Part shown: positions 27,480 through 35,690 of the stretch, one piece after another | How positions within the stretch are numbered: position 1 is the first letter of the stretch | How the letters are laid out: each line of letters opens with the position of its first letter | Assembly (NCBI GenBank): GCA_963814865.1 | Contig: CAWFEN010000014.1 | Span: 558,001-622,000, forward strand | From: AP-15 sp963814865 | GTDB lineage: Bacteria > Pseudomonadota > Alphaproteobacteria > ATCC43930 > CGMCC-115725 | Direction: 5' to 3' | Length of the DNA stretch: 64,000 nt | Made by a program: the position numbers and the translations under genes | Notes under the pieces: model-generated | Databases searched by the model: none | What the model was told of the DNA's origin: nothing | The model's input: the letters and a program-made list of their open reading frames with translations, nothing else

Positions 27480-28550
27480 ATGACGGGAATGCGGGTATTG
27501 GTTACCGGGGTCGATGGGTATATCGGCGCCGTTCTCGGACCGCTGCTCTTGGAGCGCGGCTTCGATGTAGTCGGCATGGATTGCGGCTTCTACCGGGACG
27601 GTTGGCTCTACAACGACAGCCGGCCGCGGCCGCTCACAGTCACCAAGGACGTGCGCCGGATCACCCCCGGAGACGTCGAAGGGTTCGAGGCCGTCGTTCA
27701 TCTTGCCGAATTGTCGAACGATCCCCTCGGCGAACTGAACGAGCGCACGACCCACGAGATCAACCACCTCGGCTCGGTCGCGCTGGCGCGGGCCTGCAAG
27801 GCGGCCGGGGTCTCGCGCTTTGTTTATACCTCCTCGTGCAGCGTCTATGGCGCCGCCGAGGACGGCGGCGAGCGCAGCGAGCAGTCGGCACCCAATCCGC
27901 AGACCGCCTATGCCAGATGCAAGGTGCTCGTCGAACGCGATGTCGGCGCTCTCGCCAACAGCCATTTCTCGCCGGTGTTCTTGCGCAACGCGACGGCCTT
28001 CGGCGCCAGCCCCCGGATGCGGTTCGATATCGTGCTCAACAACCTCGCCGGGTTCGCCTGGACCGCCAAGGAAATCCGGATGACGAGCGACGGCACGCCG
28101 TGGCGCCCGCTTGTCCATGTCGAGGACATATGCCAGGCGGTGATCCTCGCGCTCTCGGCGCCGCGCGAGGCGGTCCACAATGAAATTTTCAATGTCGGCG
28201 ACGACGAGCAGAACTACCGGATCCGCGAAATCGCCGCCATCGTCGGCCGGGTATTCGACGGCTCCACCGTAAGCTTAGGCCAACCGAGCGGCGACAATCG
28301 GAGCTATCGTACCGCATTCGGCAAGATCCGCCGGCACTTGCCCGAGTTTCGGTGTCGCTGGCCGGCCGAACTCGGTGCGCGACAGCTGCACGATGTCTTC
28401 GAGCGGGTGGAAATGACCGAGCAGATGTTCAACTTCAGGGCCTTCACTCGGCTCGAACAGTTGAAGTATCTGATCGAGACCCGGCAGATTGATGCCGACT
28501 TCTATTGGCATCCGCTTCGGCTGATGGCGCGAGCGGGACAATCCGAATGA
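27480..28550 (+). CDS. NAD-dependent sugar epimerase/dehydratase
   Basis: A 356-residue extended SDR. NAD motif VLVTGVDGYIGAVLGPLLLE near the start, active-site Ser-Ser-Cys region VYTSSCSVYG and the catalytic pattern YARCK in place of the usual YxxxK (Tyr and Lys kept). HVEDICQAV and FNVGDDEQNYRIREIA are typical of nucleotide-sugar epimerases and dehydratases. Exact substrate unknown; the cytidylyltransferase suggests a CDP-sugar. Overlaps the next gene by four bases. Confidence 0.82.
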   Translation: MTGMRVLVTGVDGYIGAVLGPLLLERGFDVVGMDCGFYRDGWLYNDSRPRPLTVTKDVRRITPGDVEGFEAVVHLAELSNDPLGELNERTTHEINHLGSVALARACKAAGVSRFVYTSSCSVYGAAEDGGERSEQSAPNPQTAYARCKVLVERDVGALANSHFSPVFLRNATAFGASPRMRFDIVLNNLAGFAWTAKEIRMTSDGTPWRPLVHVEDICQAVILALSAPREAVHNEIFNVGDDEQNYRIREIAAIVGRVFDGSTVSLGQPSGDNRSYRTAFGKIRRHLPEFRCRWPAELGARQLHDVFERVEMTEQMFNFRAFTRLEQLKYLIETRQIDADFYWHPLRLMARAGQSE

Positions 28551-29101
28551 TGTTCGCGGCGACGCAACTCGGTGGCGCATGTCTGATCGACATCGAGCTG
28601 AGAGAAGACGAACGTGGCTTCTTCGCCCGGACCTGGTGCCGGGAAGAACTGGCGGCGCAGGGGCTCGATATTGAAATCGCCCAGGAAAGCCTGTCGTACA
28701 ACCGGCAGCGCGGCACGGTGCGCGGCCTCCATTTCCAGCGATCCCCGCACGAGGAAACCAAGATCGTGCGGTGCACCCGAGGTGCGGTGTTCGATGTGAT
28801 CGTGGACCTCAGATCCCGATCACCCACTTATCTTCGATGGCAAGGGTTCGAACTGACCGCCCAAAATCGGCGCGCGATCTATATCCCGAAAGGCTTTGCG
28901 CACGGCTTTCAAAGCCTAACCGACGATGCGGAGCTCGCGTACCAGATCTCGGCGTTCTATGCGCCGGGGGCGGCAGCCGGCTACCGCTACGATGACGCCA
29001 CGCTCGGCGTCGCCTGGCCGCTGCCCGTTACGGTGATCAGCGCGCGCGACCTGCAGTGGCCGGCCCTCGACCGCGCCGCCGAGATTCCCCCCGCGGTCTG
29101 A
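28547..29101 (+). CDS. dTDP-4-dehydrorhamnose 3,5-epimerase-like protein
   Basis: A 184-residue cupin of the RmlC/RfbC family. Conserved features: DERGFFARTWCREEL, the catalytic RGLHFQ motif, VRCTRGAVFDVIVDLR, and IPKGFAHGFQSL. Epimerises the 3 and 5 positions of a 4-keto-deoxysugar nucleotide. ATG 28547 overlaps the epimerase stop (ATGA). No dTDP-rhamnose partner genes (RmlA, B, D) are adjacent, so it may act on a CDP-linked 4-keto sugar here. Confidence 0.87.
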   Translation: MMFAATQLGGACLIDIELREDERGFFARTWCREELAAQGLDIEIAQESLSYNRQRGTVRGLHFQRSPHEETKIVRCTRGAVFDVIVDLRSRSPTYLRWQGFELTAQNRRAIYIPKGFAHGFQSLTDDAELAYQISAFYAPGAAAGYRYDDATLGVAWPLPVTVISARDLQWPALDRAAEIPPAV

Positions 29102-29122
29102 TTTGGCGCTGCTCGAAAGTGG

Positions 29123-29824
29123 TCAGAAGACGATCTTTGTGGTGTAGAAAGCTTCCGCGAGGCCTTCCGGGGCGTTGCACCCTATGCCGCGCAACCGGGC
29201 CATAGCGAGGAACGTCTCGGCGGAAAACCAGCTCCGCCGGCGCTGGCTCGGAAAATGCCGGAAGATGGTTTCGACCTTACGGTCGATCTGTGCCGGCGTC
29301 AGCGGCACGAAAAAGCTGGGATTACCGAGATCGCCGTCGTACTTGGGAATTTCATACTCGAGCACGAGGTGGTCACGAAATGTATTATGGGTGAGATCGG
29401 CGACCAGCCGGTGGTCCTGGTGCGCATCGCCTCGATAGTGTGTGAAGACCAGCGACGGGACGAAATCCCGCTTGACGGCCTCGAAACGATCCTTGATATC
29501 GGCGCCGTGGTAGGGGAAATAGCCGTCGCGGAACGCCTCCACCTCGATCTGCTTTTTGGCAACGCCGTCGAGAAAGTCGGCTGCGCTGTTACGCGCCTCG
29601 GCTCCGCGCGTCCCCACGCCGCTGAAGACGATCCAACGCACGGCGAGGTCCGGAACTTCCGCGGCGAGCCGCAGGACGGTCCCGCCGCAGCCGATCTCGA
29701 TGTCGTCCGCATGCGCACCGAGGCAAAGCAGCCGGAGCGGCCTCTGCCGCTCCGGCGGGAGAACGAAGCGAAGCAACGAGCCGTTCCTGCTAAAGCACCG
29801 ACACTTCCGGGATGGGTACGACAA
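29123..29824 (-). CDS. PIG-L family deacetylase
   Basis: A 233-residue zinc deacetylase of the PIG-L/LmbE group. The N-terminal metal motif AHADDIEIGCGG lies near residue 37 and the second metal site THYRGDAHQDHRLV near residue 130. These enzymes remove N-acetyl groups from sugars or sugar conjugates. The start overlaps the methyltransferase gene by 35 bases, and TTG 29776 is a possible later start. Translated with the methyltransferase, on the opposite strand to the four plus genes of the locus. Confidence 0.87.
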   Translation of the reverse strand: MSYPSRKCRCFSRNGSLLRFVLPPERQRPLRLLCLGAHADDIEIGCGGTVLRLAAEVPDLAVRWIVFSGVGTRGAEARNSAADFLDGVAKKQIEVEAFRDGYFPYHGADIKDRFEAVKRDFVPSLVFTHYRGDAHQDHRLVADLTHNTFRDHLVLEYEIPKYDGDLGNPSFFVPLTPAQIDRKVETIFRHFPSQRRRSWFSAETFLAMARLRGIGCNAPEGLAEAFYTTKIVF

Positions 29825-31022
29825 ACCTGGCGCCCCACTCGCGGATATAGGACAGCTGGGCCGTGATCTCGTCCTTGAGGTTCCACGGCAAGATCAACAC
29901 GTAATCGGGCTTCGTCTCGGCGATTTTCTCGGGCGGGAAAATCGCGATGTGCGTGCCCGGCAGATATTTGCCCTGCTTGTAGGGATTACGATCGACCGTG
30001 TAGTCGAGGAAATCCGTGCGGATGCCGCAGTAGTTGAGGAGCGTGTTGCCCTTGCCGGGCGCGCCATAACCGGCGAGGGACTTGCCGCGGCTCTTCGCCT
30101 CGATCAAAAAGCTCAGCAGCTTGCGCTTGGTCGCGTGAACCTGTGCAGCGAAATCGGCATAGGTCTCGATACGATCGAGGCCCGCGTCGCGCTCGCGGCG
30201 AACAAGCTCCGCGACCGAGGGTTCGGTCGGGTGGGTTTGGTCGCCGGCATGGCACGCGTAAATGCGCAACGAACCGCCATGCGTCCATAACTCCTCGACC
30301 TCGAAAATGCGCATCTCGTAAGCTGAAAAAATCTTCTCCGCGGTAAGCACCGAGAAGTACGAAAAATGCTCATGATAGATCTGGTCGAACTGGTTTCCGG
30401 CCATCGTTTTGAGCAAGTGTGGAAATTCTATAGTGCAGACGCCATGCGGCTTCAGGATAACGCGAACACCCTCGACGAAGGAGTTGAGGTTTGTAACCTG
30501 GGCGAGAACATTATTGCCGATGACAAGGTCGGCCTGCGTACCCGCTCCGGCCAGTTCGCGCGCCGCCTCCACGCCGAAGAACTTGACAAATGTCGGGACG
30601 CCGCGCTGTTCGGCAGCCTTGGCAATATTCGCGGCCGGGTCGATGCCGAGCACGGGAATCCCCCTCTCGACGAAGAATTGCAGCAGGTATCCGTCGTTGC
30701 TGCCGAGCTCGATGACCCGGCTCTTCGGCCCGAGGCCGAGCCTGCCGGTAATCATCGCTACATATTGCCGCGCGTGATCAAGCCACGCCCTCGAAAAGGC
30801 CGAAAAATACGCGTACTCAGAGAAGATATGTTCGGGTGCGACGTATTCCTGGAGCTGGACGAGGAAGCACCGGCGGCAGACATAAGCCGCGAGCGGATAG
30901 AACGGCTCCACCGTGTTGAGCTGGTCGCCTGACAGATAGCTCTCGCACAGCGGCGACATGCCCAGATCAACAAATTCTGTGAGGGCGCCTCCGCAAAACC
31001 GGCAGTCTTTGCTATTCATCAT
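29790..31022 (-). CDS. Class I SAM-dependent sugar C-methyltransferase
   Basis: A 410-residue three-domain methyltransferase. N-terminal zinc-binding domain with CRFCGGAL and CRRCF (Methyltransf_13 type), central SAM-binding core with VIELGSNDGYLLQFF and GIDPAANIAKAAEQRGVPT, and a C-terminal domain with YGAPGKGNTLLNYCGI (Methyltransf_14 type). This layout is that of TylC3/NovU-like enzymes that C-methylate 4-keto-deoxysugar nucleotides, which matches the 3,5-epimerase nearby. Start taken at ATG 31022, just before the zinc domain; the open frame extends to 31121. Confidence 0.85.
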   Translation of the reverse strand: MMNSKDCRFCGGALTEFVDLGMSPLCESYLSGDQLNTVEPFYPLAAYVCRRCFLVQLQEYVAPEHIFSEYAYFSAFSRAWLDHARQYVAMITGRLGLGPKSRVIELGSNDGYLLQFFVERGIPVLGIDPAANIAKAAEQRGVPTFVKFFGVEAARELAGAGTQADLVIGNNVLAQVTNLNSFVEGVRVILKPHGVCTIEFPHLLKTMAGNQFDQIYHEHFSYFSVLTAEKIFSAYEMRIFEVEELWTHGGSLRIYACHAGDQTHPTEPSVAELVRRERDAGLDRIETYADFAAQVHATKRKLLSFLIEAKSRGKSLAGYGAPGKGNTLLNYCGIRTDFLDYTVDRNPYKQGKYLPGTHIAIFPPEKIAETKPDYVLILPWNLKDEITAQLSYIREWGARFVVPIPEVSVL

Positions 31023-31127
31023 CAGTAATTTGTCGTCGATCGTACTGTCGGCACCGAAACATCGATCGCAGGAAATCATAGCCGCTAGCTGCGTCGTGTC
31101 AATATGTTCCGGCGTCCGCATACCCCA

Positions 31128-31157
31128 AGTGGATAGCCCCTAACGGATGACTCCCAT
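31128..31157. repeat. Intergenic direct repeat, copy 1
   Basis: A 30-base unit (AGTGG, six variable bases, CCTAAC, two variable bases, ATGACTCCCAT) that recurs in the same orientation and spacing at 34556-34585. 22 of 30 positions agree, with two runs of exact match (6 and 11 bases). A partial third copy (AGTGG, six bases, TCTAAC) is at 35626-35642. It sits immediately before the IS630-like remnant, so it may be an element end. Confidence 0.45.
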
Positions 31158-31197
31158 TAGCGATGCCGCGCAGCGGGCTGTTGTGCGAGCATGCGCG

Positions 31198-31400
31198 ATG
31201 CGCAAGGGAATATCGATTACGGTCACGCCGGCCGATCGGGTGCGGTTGGATGCGATCGTCTGGATCGCAACAGCCCGCAGAAGCACGTCTGGCGCGCCCG
31301 GATCGTTCTGTTGACGGCGGATGGCAACGGCGCCAACGCCATCACCCGCTTCATCGCTCAAACCGTTCGTCTGGACCAAATCCGCCGCCGCCATCCTCGC
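31198..31400 (+). pseudogene. IS630-type transposase N-terminal remnant
   Basis: Piece of an IS630-family transposase start. One frame gives MRKGISITVTPADRVRLDAI, then the neighbouring frame continues DRNSPQKHVWRARIVLLTAD, the conserved helix-turn-helix leader of IS630 proteins. A third frame holds KPFVWT, a trace of the next conserved block (KPTVWRW). The rest of the gene is missing. No product is possible. Confidence 0.6.
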
Positions 31401-31963
31401 CGCCGTCCAACGGGAGGCAGGCGTCAGAAGCAATCCACTAGGAGCGATATTGACGGCATGTGGCAAAGAAGTGGCCAAGGTTGACAGCCTGCGCTCCACC
31501 GGTCGATACCTGCGGCCGTCAACCTGTGTCTCGGGGGGATCCGATAGCGGGACGTGTTTGCAGCCGAGGGAGTCGCGCTCTCTGCGGACGGGCATGAGTT
31601 TACTTTGGCTGCAAAGCTGCTGCGAGCGAGACGAGAGGGAAGGCGGGTGACATGCTCAGCTTGTTGTTCTTTGAGTGGCTGAGAGCCACAAATTTGAACC
31701 TGCTCCTGCATCAAGACGAGAGCGGTTATGCGTTCAGGTTTCGCGGTAGCTCGGCGAGCTTCGGTGCGAGAGGTTCGCGGCTTATACCGCTCGAAACGGT
31801 CGAACTGAATTCCAGAAAACGATTAATTTTGGGCGTATCTCATCAAATAGAGGGGATATCGCCAGCCTTGCGACGACGAGCATTGATCGATCGGCTTTAC
31901 GCCTCTTTAAAACCTTTTTTGCAACCTTCGAAAAGCCGGGACAGAGCTATTCGGAGCACATAC
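31401..31963. other. Non-coding stretch between IS remnant and beta-helix gene
   Basis: About 560 bases with no convincing gene. The frame of the following beta-helix gene is open from 31652, but that leader has neither a signal peptide nor recognisable protein character, so it is treated as untranslated. No terminator seen. Confidence 0.4.
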
Positions 31964-33865
31964 ATGCGGCCGATGACAGCGCGCGGCAAATGTAGCGGCC
32001 GTGCAATTTTTCTGACGCTCGTGGTGGTGTCGATCGGCGCGGGCCCGGCGCTGGCGCAGTCGAGTGGAGGAGGCACTGGCGCCGGCATCTTGCCGCAAAA
32101 TCGAGACGCGAGCGCGAATTGGCAGATGGCCGGTCTGCTCTCCGTCGGCGGCATCCCGAACCGCTCGGTTCAGTGCGGCTCAACGATCAGTCCTCTCGGA
32201 TCCGGCAGGGACGATACGAGCAATATCCAGAACGCGATCGATAAATGCCCCGCCGGCGACGTGGTCCTGCTGTCGGCGGGAACCTTCACGATCGGCGACG
32301 GAAATTTCATCCTGATCAACAAGGGCATAACGTTGCGAGGAGCCGGCGCCGGCTCTACGATCCTGACGCGGACCAACGGAGCCGAGCTAGGCAGTTACAA
32401 TCCCGGCTCGAACCCATCACCGATGATCATCCTGGGGCCGGAGCAGTACAACAATAACTACTCTGAGACTACGGCCCTGACATCGGAGGGCAAGCAAGGC
32501 TCGTATTCTATACAGGCAGCAAGCGCGACCGGCTTCTCGGCTGGCCAATTCGTACTGATCGACGAGGCCATGGGCGGGAGCTGGCAGAAAGATCCAGAGG
32601 GATTCTCACAGAAGGTATGGGCAGCGGGTACCTACCCGAATTATGAGCTGGTCTATCCGGACCATAAGCCGCAGATGGCTTGCGACAATGCATCCGGGCA
32701 GCTGCCCACACAGGCGAATGGTCCGGGAGACTGGTTCAGTAACCTCGACAGATTTACAAATGAGATAAAGAAAGTCGTGTCAGTTGCTGGAAACACTGTT
32801 ACGTTCGACTCGCCGCTGTCCACCAATTACCGGGTCAGCCATCGGGCTCGGCTCTACGCTTTCCAGACACCGTTCACGCAGAACGCCGGGGTCGAAAGCC
32901 TGACTGCAAAGTATGCCGACGACGACGACGTAGAATTCATCTGGTGTGCCTATTGCTATGCCTACAAGGTCGAGACGACGCTGTGGCTCGGCGCCGGATT
33001 CTCCATATACGATGGCTTTCGAGACCAACTGGAGGAGATCTACGCCCACAAGCCGGTTTGGCCGGTTCCTGGCGGTGGCGGCTACAACATCAGTCTTGCG
33101 AATGGATCATCCGAAATATTGGTCGAAAACAGCATCTCGGTTCTTGCCAACAAGGTCGACGTGGTGCGAGCGTCAGGGGCCGGCTCGGTTTTTGCCTATA
33201 ATTACTTAGATGATGGTTTCATCAGCGGTACGGATGCGTGGGTCGAGACCGGCATCAACGGCAGCCACTTGATCGGCTCGCACCACATCCTGTTTGAGGG
33301 GAACGAGGCGTTCGATGGAGATGAGGATGGTACCTGGGGCTCGGCTGTGAAGCAGACCTTCTTTCGCAATTGGTTCACCGGCTTCCGCGCACCGTTCACA
33401 GATTACCTAAACGGCACTGTTGTAAATGACCTTGCAAACAAGCCTGGCGGCAACGCCCCATTGCGCGCGGCGTCCATGATGAACTGGGCATACTACAACA
33501 GTTACATTGGCAACATGCTCGGGACGTCCGGCCATATGAGCGGCTGGGTTTACCGCGACCCTACGGCCGACACCTCTGCTATTTTTACACTCGGCTGGGA
33601 CAGCTGCAACGGCGCGACGGATCCTGAAGTATCTGCCACAGCTATCATTGACGGAAATTACGATTATGTTTTGAAGAAGATCAAGTGGGCGTCAAGGGAC
33701 ACATCGCATATCTTGCCGAACTCGCTCTACCTAAGTTCTGAGCCGGCGTTTTTCGAGGCCGGCAGTGGCTACACATGGCCTCCATTCGACCCGATCCACG
33801 GGGTCGTCAACACTTTGCCCGCTACGGCACGTTACAATGCAGGAACTCCGTTCACGCAACCTTGA
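31964..33865 (+). CDS. Secreted right-handed beta-helix protein (pectate lyase-like fold)
   Basis: A 633-residue exported protein. A signal peptide (GRAIFLTLVVVSIGAGPALA, cleavage before QSSGG) is followed by a Gly/Ser-rich start and the entry strand SGRDDTSNIQNAIDKCPAGD, VLLSAGTFTIGDGNFILI, NKGITLRGAGAGSTIL. This is the usual opening of pectate-lyase-fold and GH28/GH55-related helices. Later parts have ILVENSISVLANKVDVVRAS and FAYNYLDDGF, like further helix coils. It may cut or modify an extracellular polysaccharide made by the adjacent locus. Start at ATG 31964 because the signal peptide begins there. Substrate unknown. Confidence 0.7.
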   Translation: MRPMTARGKCSGRAIFLTLVVVSIGAGPALAQSSGGGTGAGILPQNRDASANWQMAGLLSVGGIPNRSVQCGSTISPLGSGRDDTSNIQNAIDKCPAGDVVLLSAGTFTIGDGNFILINKGITLRGAGAGSTILTRTNGAELGSYNPGSNPSPMIILGPEQYNNNYSETTALTSEGKQGSYSIQAASATGFSAGQFVLIDEAMGGSWQKDPEGFSQKVWAAGTYPNYELVYPDHKPQMACDNASGQLPTQANGPGDWFSNLDRFTNEIKKVVSVAGNTVTFDSPLSTNYRVSHRARLYAFQTPFTQNAGVESLTAKYADDDDVEFIWCAYCYAYKVETTLWLGAGFSIYDGFRDQLEEIYAHKPVWPVPGGGGYNISLANGSSEILVENSISVLANKVDVVRASGAGSVFAYNYLDDGFISGTDAWVETGINGSHLIGSHHILFEGNEAFDGDEDGTWGSAVKQTFFRNWFTGFRAPFTDYLNGTVVNDLANKPGGNAPLRAASMMNWAYYNSYIGNMLGTSGHMSGWVYRDPTADTSAIFTLGWDSCNGATDPEVSATAIIDGNYDYVLKKIKWASRDTSHILPNSLYLSSEPAFFEAGSGYTWPPFDPIHGVVNTLPATARYNAGTPFTQP

Positions 33866-34104
33866 CCCGCTTTGCGGTCTCTGCGGACCAAGCGCCCGGT
33901 GCCAGGTTTCACGCGACCGGGGCGGCGGCCGGGCGTCGGCCTTCGCTGGCGGGCGGCGTCCAGTTCCGAGGGTGGCAGCTCTCCGATGCGGTTGATTCGG
34001 CCGGTCGACCATGCAGGCTTCGAGGATACGACGGGCCCGTGCAGGTGCTCGACCACCAGACCACCGGCAGCAACAGCGTCACTCGGCGGGTTTGCCGTAA
34101 GCAT

Positions 34105-34340
34105 GCGATGAGCACCGCAGGCCCGGCTGCTCGCGGATTTGACCTGAGGCGGTGCGCGGCCGGCGGCTCGTTGGTCGGCGATGATCTGGCGCAGGTTCTC
34201 TATGCCGTCCTTGGTGAAGGCGGGCAAGCCATCTCGTCGACGCCATAGACACAGGCAGCCGTCTTCCGGGAACAGTCCTCGTCCGCGCCGAGCAGGTTGG
34301 CGACATAGCTGATCGTGAAGACCGGCGCGATGGCGGCCAT
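34105..34340 (-). pseudogene. Broken small conserved gene
   Basis: A decayed short gene. One frame reads APVFTISYVANLLGADED, then after a frame change the neighbouring frame continues FPEDGCLCLW and AFTKDGIENLRQIIADQRAA. The FPEDG and GIENLRQIIAD parts read like a conserved small protein, but a stretch between them is missing and the frame is broken. Family not identified with confidence. Confidence 0.4.
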
Positions 34341-34361
34341 GATCAGGCCGCCTGACTTCGC

Positions 34362-34481
34362 GGTGTCGAACGCGGCCACCGCCGCCACGATAAAATGCGC
34401 GATGTCGTCCGCCGGCAGCCAATCCTTGACATCCGGCGCAGCAGAAGGCTGCTCGCGATCAAACGGCATATAGGTCGTCAT
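34362..34481 (-). pseudogene. IS1182/IS5-like transposase N-terminal remnant
   Basis: About 40 codons starting MTTYMPFDREQPSAAPDV and continuing KDWLPADDIAHFIVAAVAAF. This matches the N-terminus of IS1182-type transposases (DWLPEDHLAHFVVE pattern). The remainder of the transposase is absent, and the frame runs straight into the broken small gene downstream. Confidence 0.5.
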
Positions 34482-34555
34482 CGCTATATCCGGTGGCCCC
34501 ACTTGCGGTGCCCACCGTATCATGATCACGCCCGCCGTCAATCCGACAGGCTGCT

Positions 34556-34585
34556 AGTGGTACTAACCTAACAAATGACTCCCAT
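34556..34585. repeat. Intergenic direct repeat, copy 2
   Basis: Same orientation copy of the unit at 31128-31157 (AGTGG, six bases, CCTAAC, two bases, ATGACTCCCAT). The two copies bracket the IS630 remnant, the beta-helix gene and the IS1182-like remnant, a 3.4 kb stretch. Confidence 0.45.
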
Positions 34586-34597
34586 ACTTCCTGACCG

Positions 34598-34701
34598 TCG
34601 CCCCCGCGCAGGCGGGGGTCCAGGGCAAGCGCCCGGCGCCTGCCGTCCCCTGTTCAAGCCAGGGGCAGGCTCTGGGTTCCCGCATTCGCGGGAATGACGA
34701 A
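34598..34701. repeat. Compound palindromic intergenic repeat
   Basis: Three adjacent hairpins: CCCCCGC/GCGGGGG around 34600, CCCCTG/CAGGGG around 34650, and TTCCCGC/GCGGGAA at about 34678-34695, ending in GAATGACG. This make-up (paired CCCGC boxes ending GGGAATGACG) is that of dispersed palindromic repeats common between genes of many proteobacteria. One copy seen in this window, downstream of the Hint-domain gene. Confidence 0.6.
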
Positions 34702-34727
34702 GAGGAAAAGCGGGCGGGTGCTAAGCG

Positions 34728-35492
34728 TTAGAACCGCTCCTCCAGCTTGTCTCGAATAATGTCAAGCTTCTGGCGCCGGTCAATCCAGGGCGAGATTGCG
34801 CTGCGGAAATGCGACTTTATTTCAATCCGACGCCCAAAGCCAACCCACGGCGCACACCGGGTTTCTTCGATCATCGGCGGTCCATAATGACGAAGATATT
34901 CGGCAAAATTGACCGCGTTCTCATCGACGTCCAACAGGGTTTCGCAAGGTGCTCCTTCTGCGTAAATCACGTCGTGGAGTTCGAGCTTTATATGGAAGAA
35001 CTCCAATTCATCGAGTTCCTGCGCATCATAAACCGTAATCGTTGTGTCGTTGATTAGGTTGCACACCGGCACCAGGATGCCATCTATGAGTAGTGCATGC
35101 GGCTTCGTGACATATAAATCAGCGCACGGCACATCGGGAGCAAGGGCCGATCTACTGACCCGAACCGGGCGTACGTCCCTGACCCATGCCTTAGCCGGGT
35201 CGCTTTTCTTAAACGAATAACGTCCGATCCACTGGGTCGGACATAAACCACCAAAAACAGTCGGCAGTAAATCGCCCACGGCCAGGTCTTCGACCTTCCT
35301 GTCGCCGTCCGCGGTCCGGATCGTGGTGCCCTTCAGGAAGCAGCGGCAGCCTATCGCTGCAGCACATACCGCGTCCGCTCGCGTCGCTTTCATCGAAATG
35401 GCGAGCATCGCAGACGCGGCTATGGCACCCATCTTCATGAGATGACGGCGCGAACCGTGGATTGCGGTAGGAAGCCCTTCCAGATCCGACAT
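34728..35492 (-). CDS. Tat-exported Hint-domain protein
   Basis: A 254-residue protein. A twin-arginine signal (SRRHLMKMGAIAASAMLAIS) leads to a Hint (Hedgehog/intein-type) domain that begins at GCRCFLKGTTIRT, with DGDRKVEDLAVGDLLPTVFG, QWIGRYSF, and a closing block VTKPHALLIDGILVPVCNLI resembling the usual SPxHRVLVxG motif with His kept. Hint domains self-cleave at the first Cys; stand-alone alphaproteobacterial versions (Hint_2 type) have unknown roles, possibly in surface-protein processing. The C-terminal 100 residues are unassigned. Bracketed by GCGTTAGAA at 34725 and its inverse at 35636. Confidence 0.75.
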   Translation of the reverse strand: MSDLEGLPTAIHGSRRHLMKMGAIAASAMLAISMKATRADAVCAAAIGCRCFLKGTTIRTADGDRKVEDLAVGDLLPTVFGGLCPTQWIGRYSFKKSDPAKAWVRDVRPVRVSRSALAPDVPCADLYVTKPHALLIDGILVPVCNLINDTTITVYDAQELDELEFFHIKLELHDVIYAEGAPCETLLDVDENAVNFAEYLRHYGPPMIEETRCAPWVGFGRRIEIKSHFRSAISPWIDRRQKLDIIRDKLEERF

Positions 35493-35690
35493 GTAGACCG
35501 TCCTCGGAATGCGCGATCCAGTCTATGTCAGACTTGCACACGATGACCACCTTTGATCTAAAACGTCGTCAGTTTCCGAGACATCTTCCTTAACCTGAGA
35601 CAAGACCTCCAACATATATCAACCTAGTGGATTGCTTCTAACGCCTGCCTCCCGGCTGAACGGCGGCTGGTGGACAAGTTGAACCGCACG

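Noticed and set aside
31140..31595. A 151-codon minus-strand ORF over the IS630 remnant
   Set aside because: No ribosome site or family; it is the antisense shadow of recognisable transposase fragments on the plus strand.
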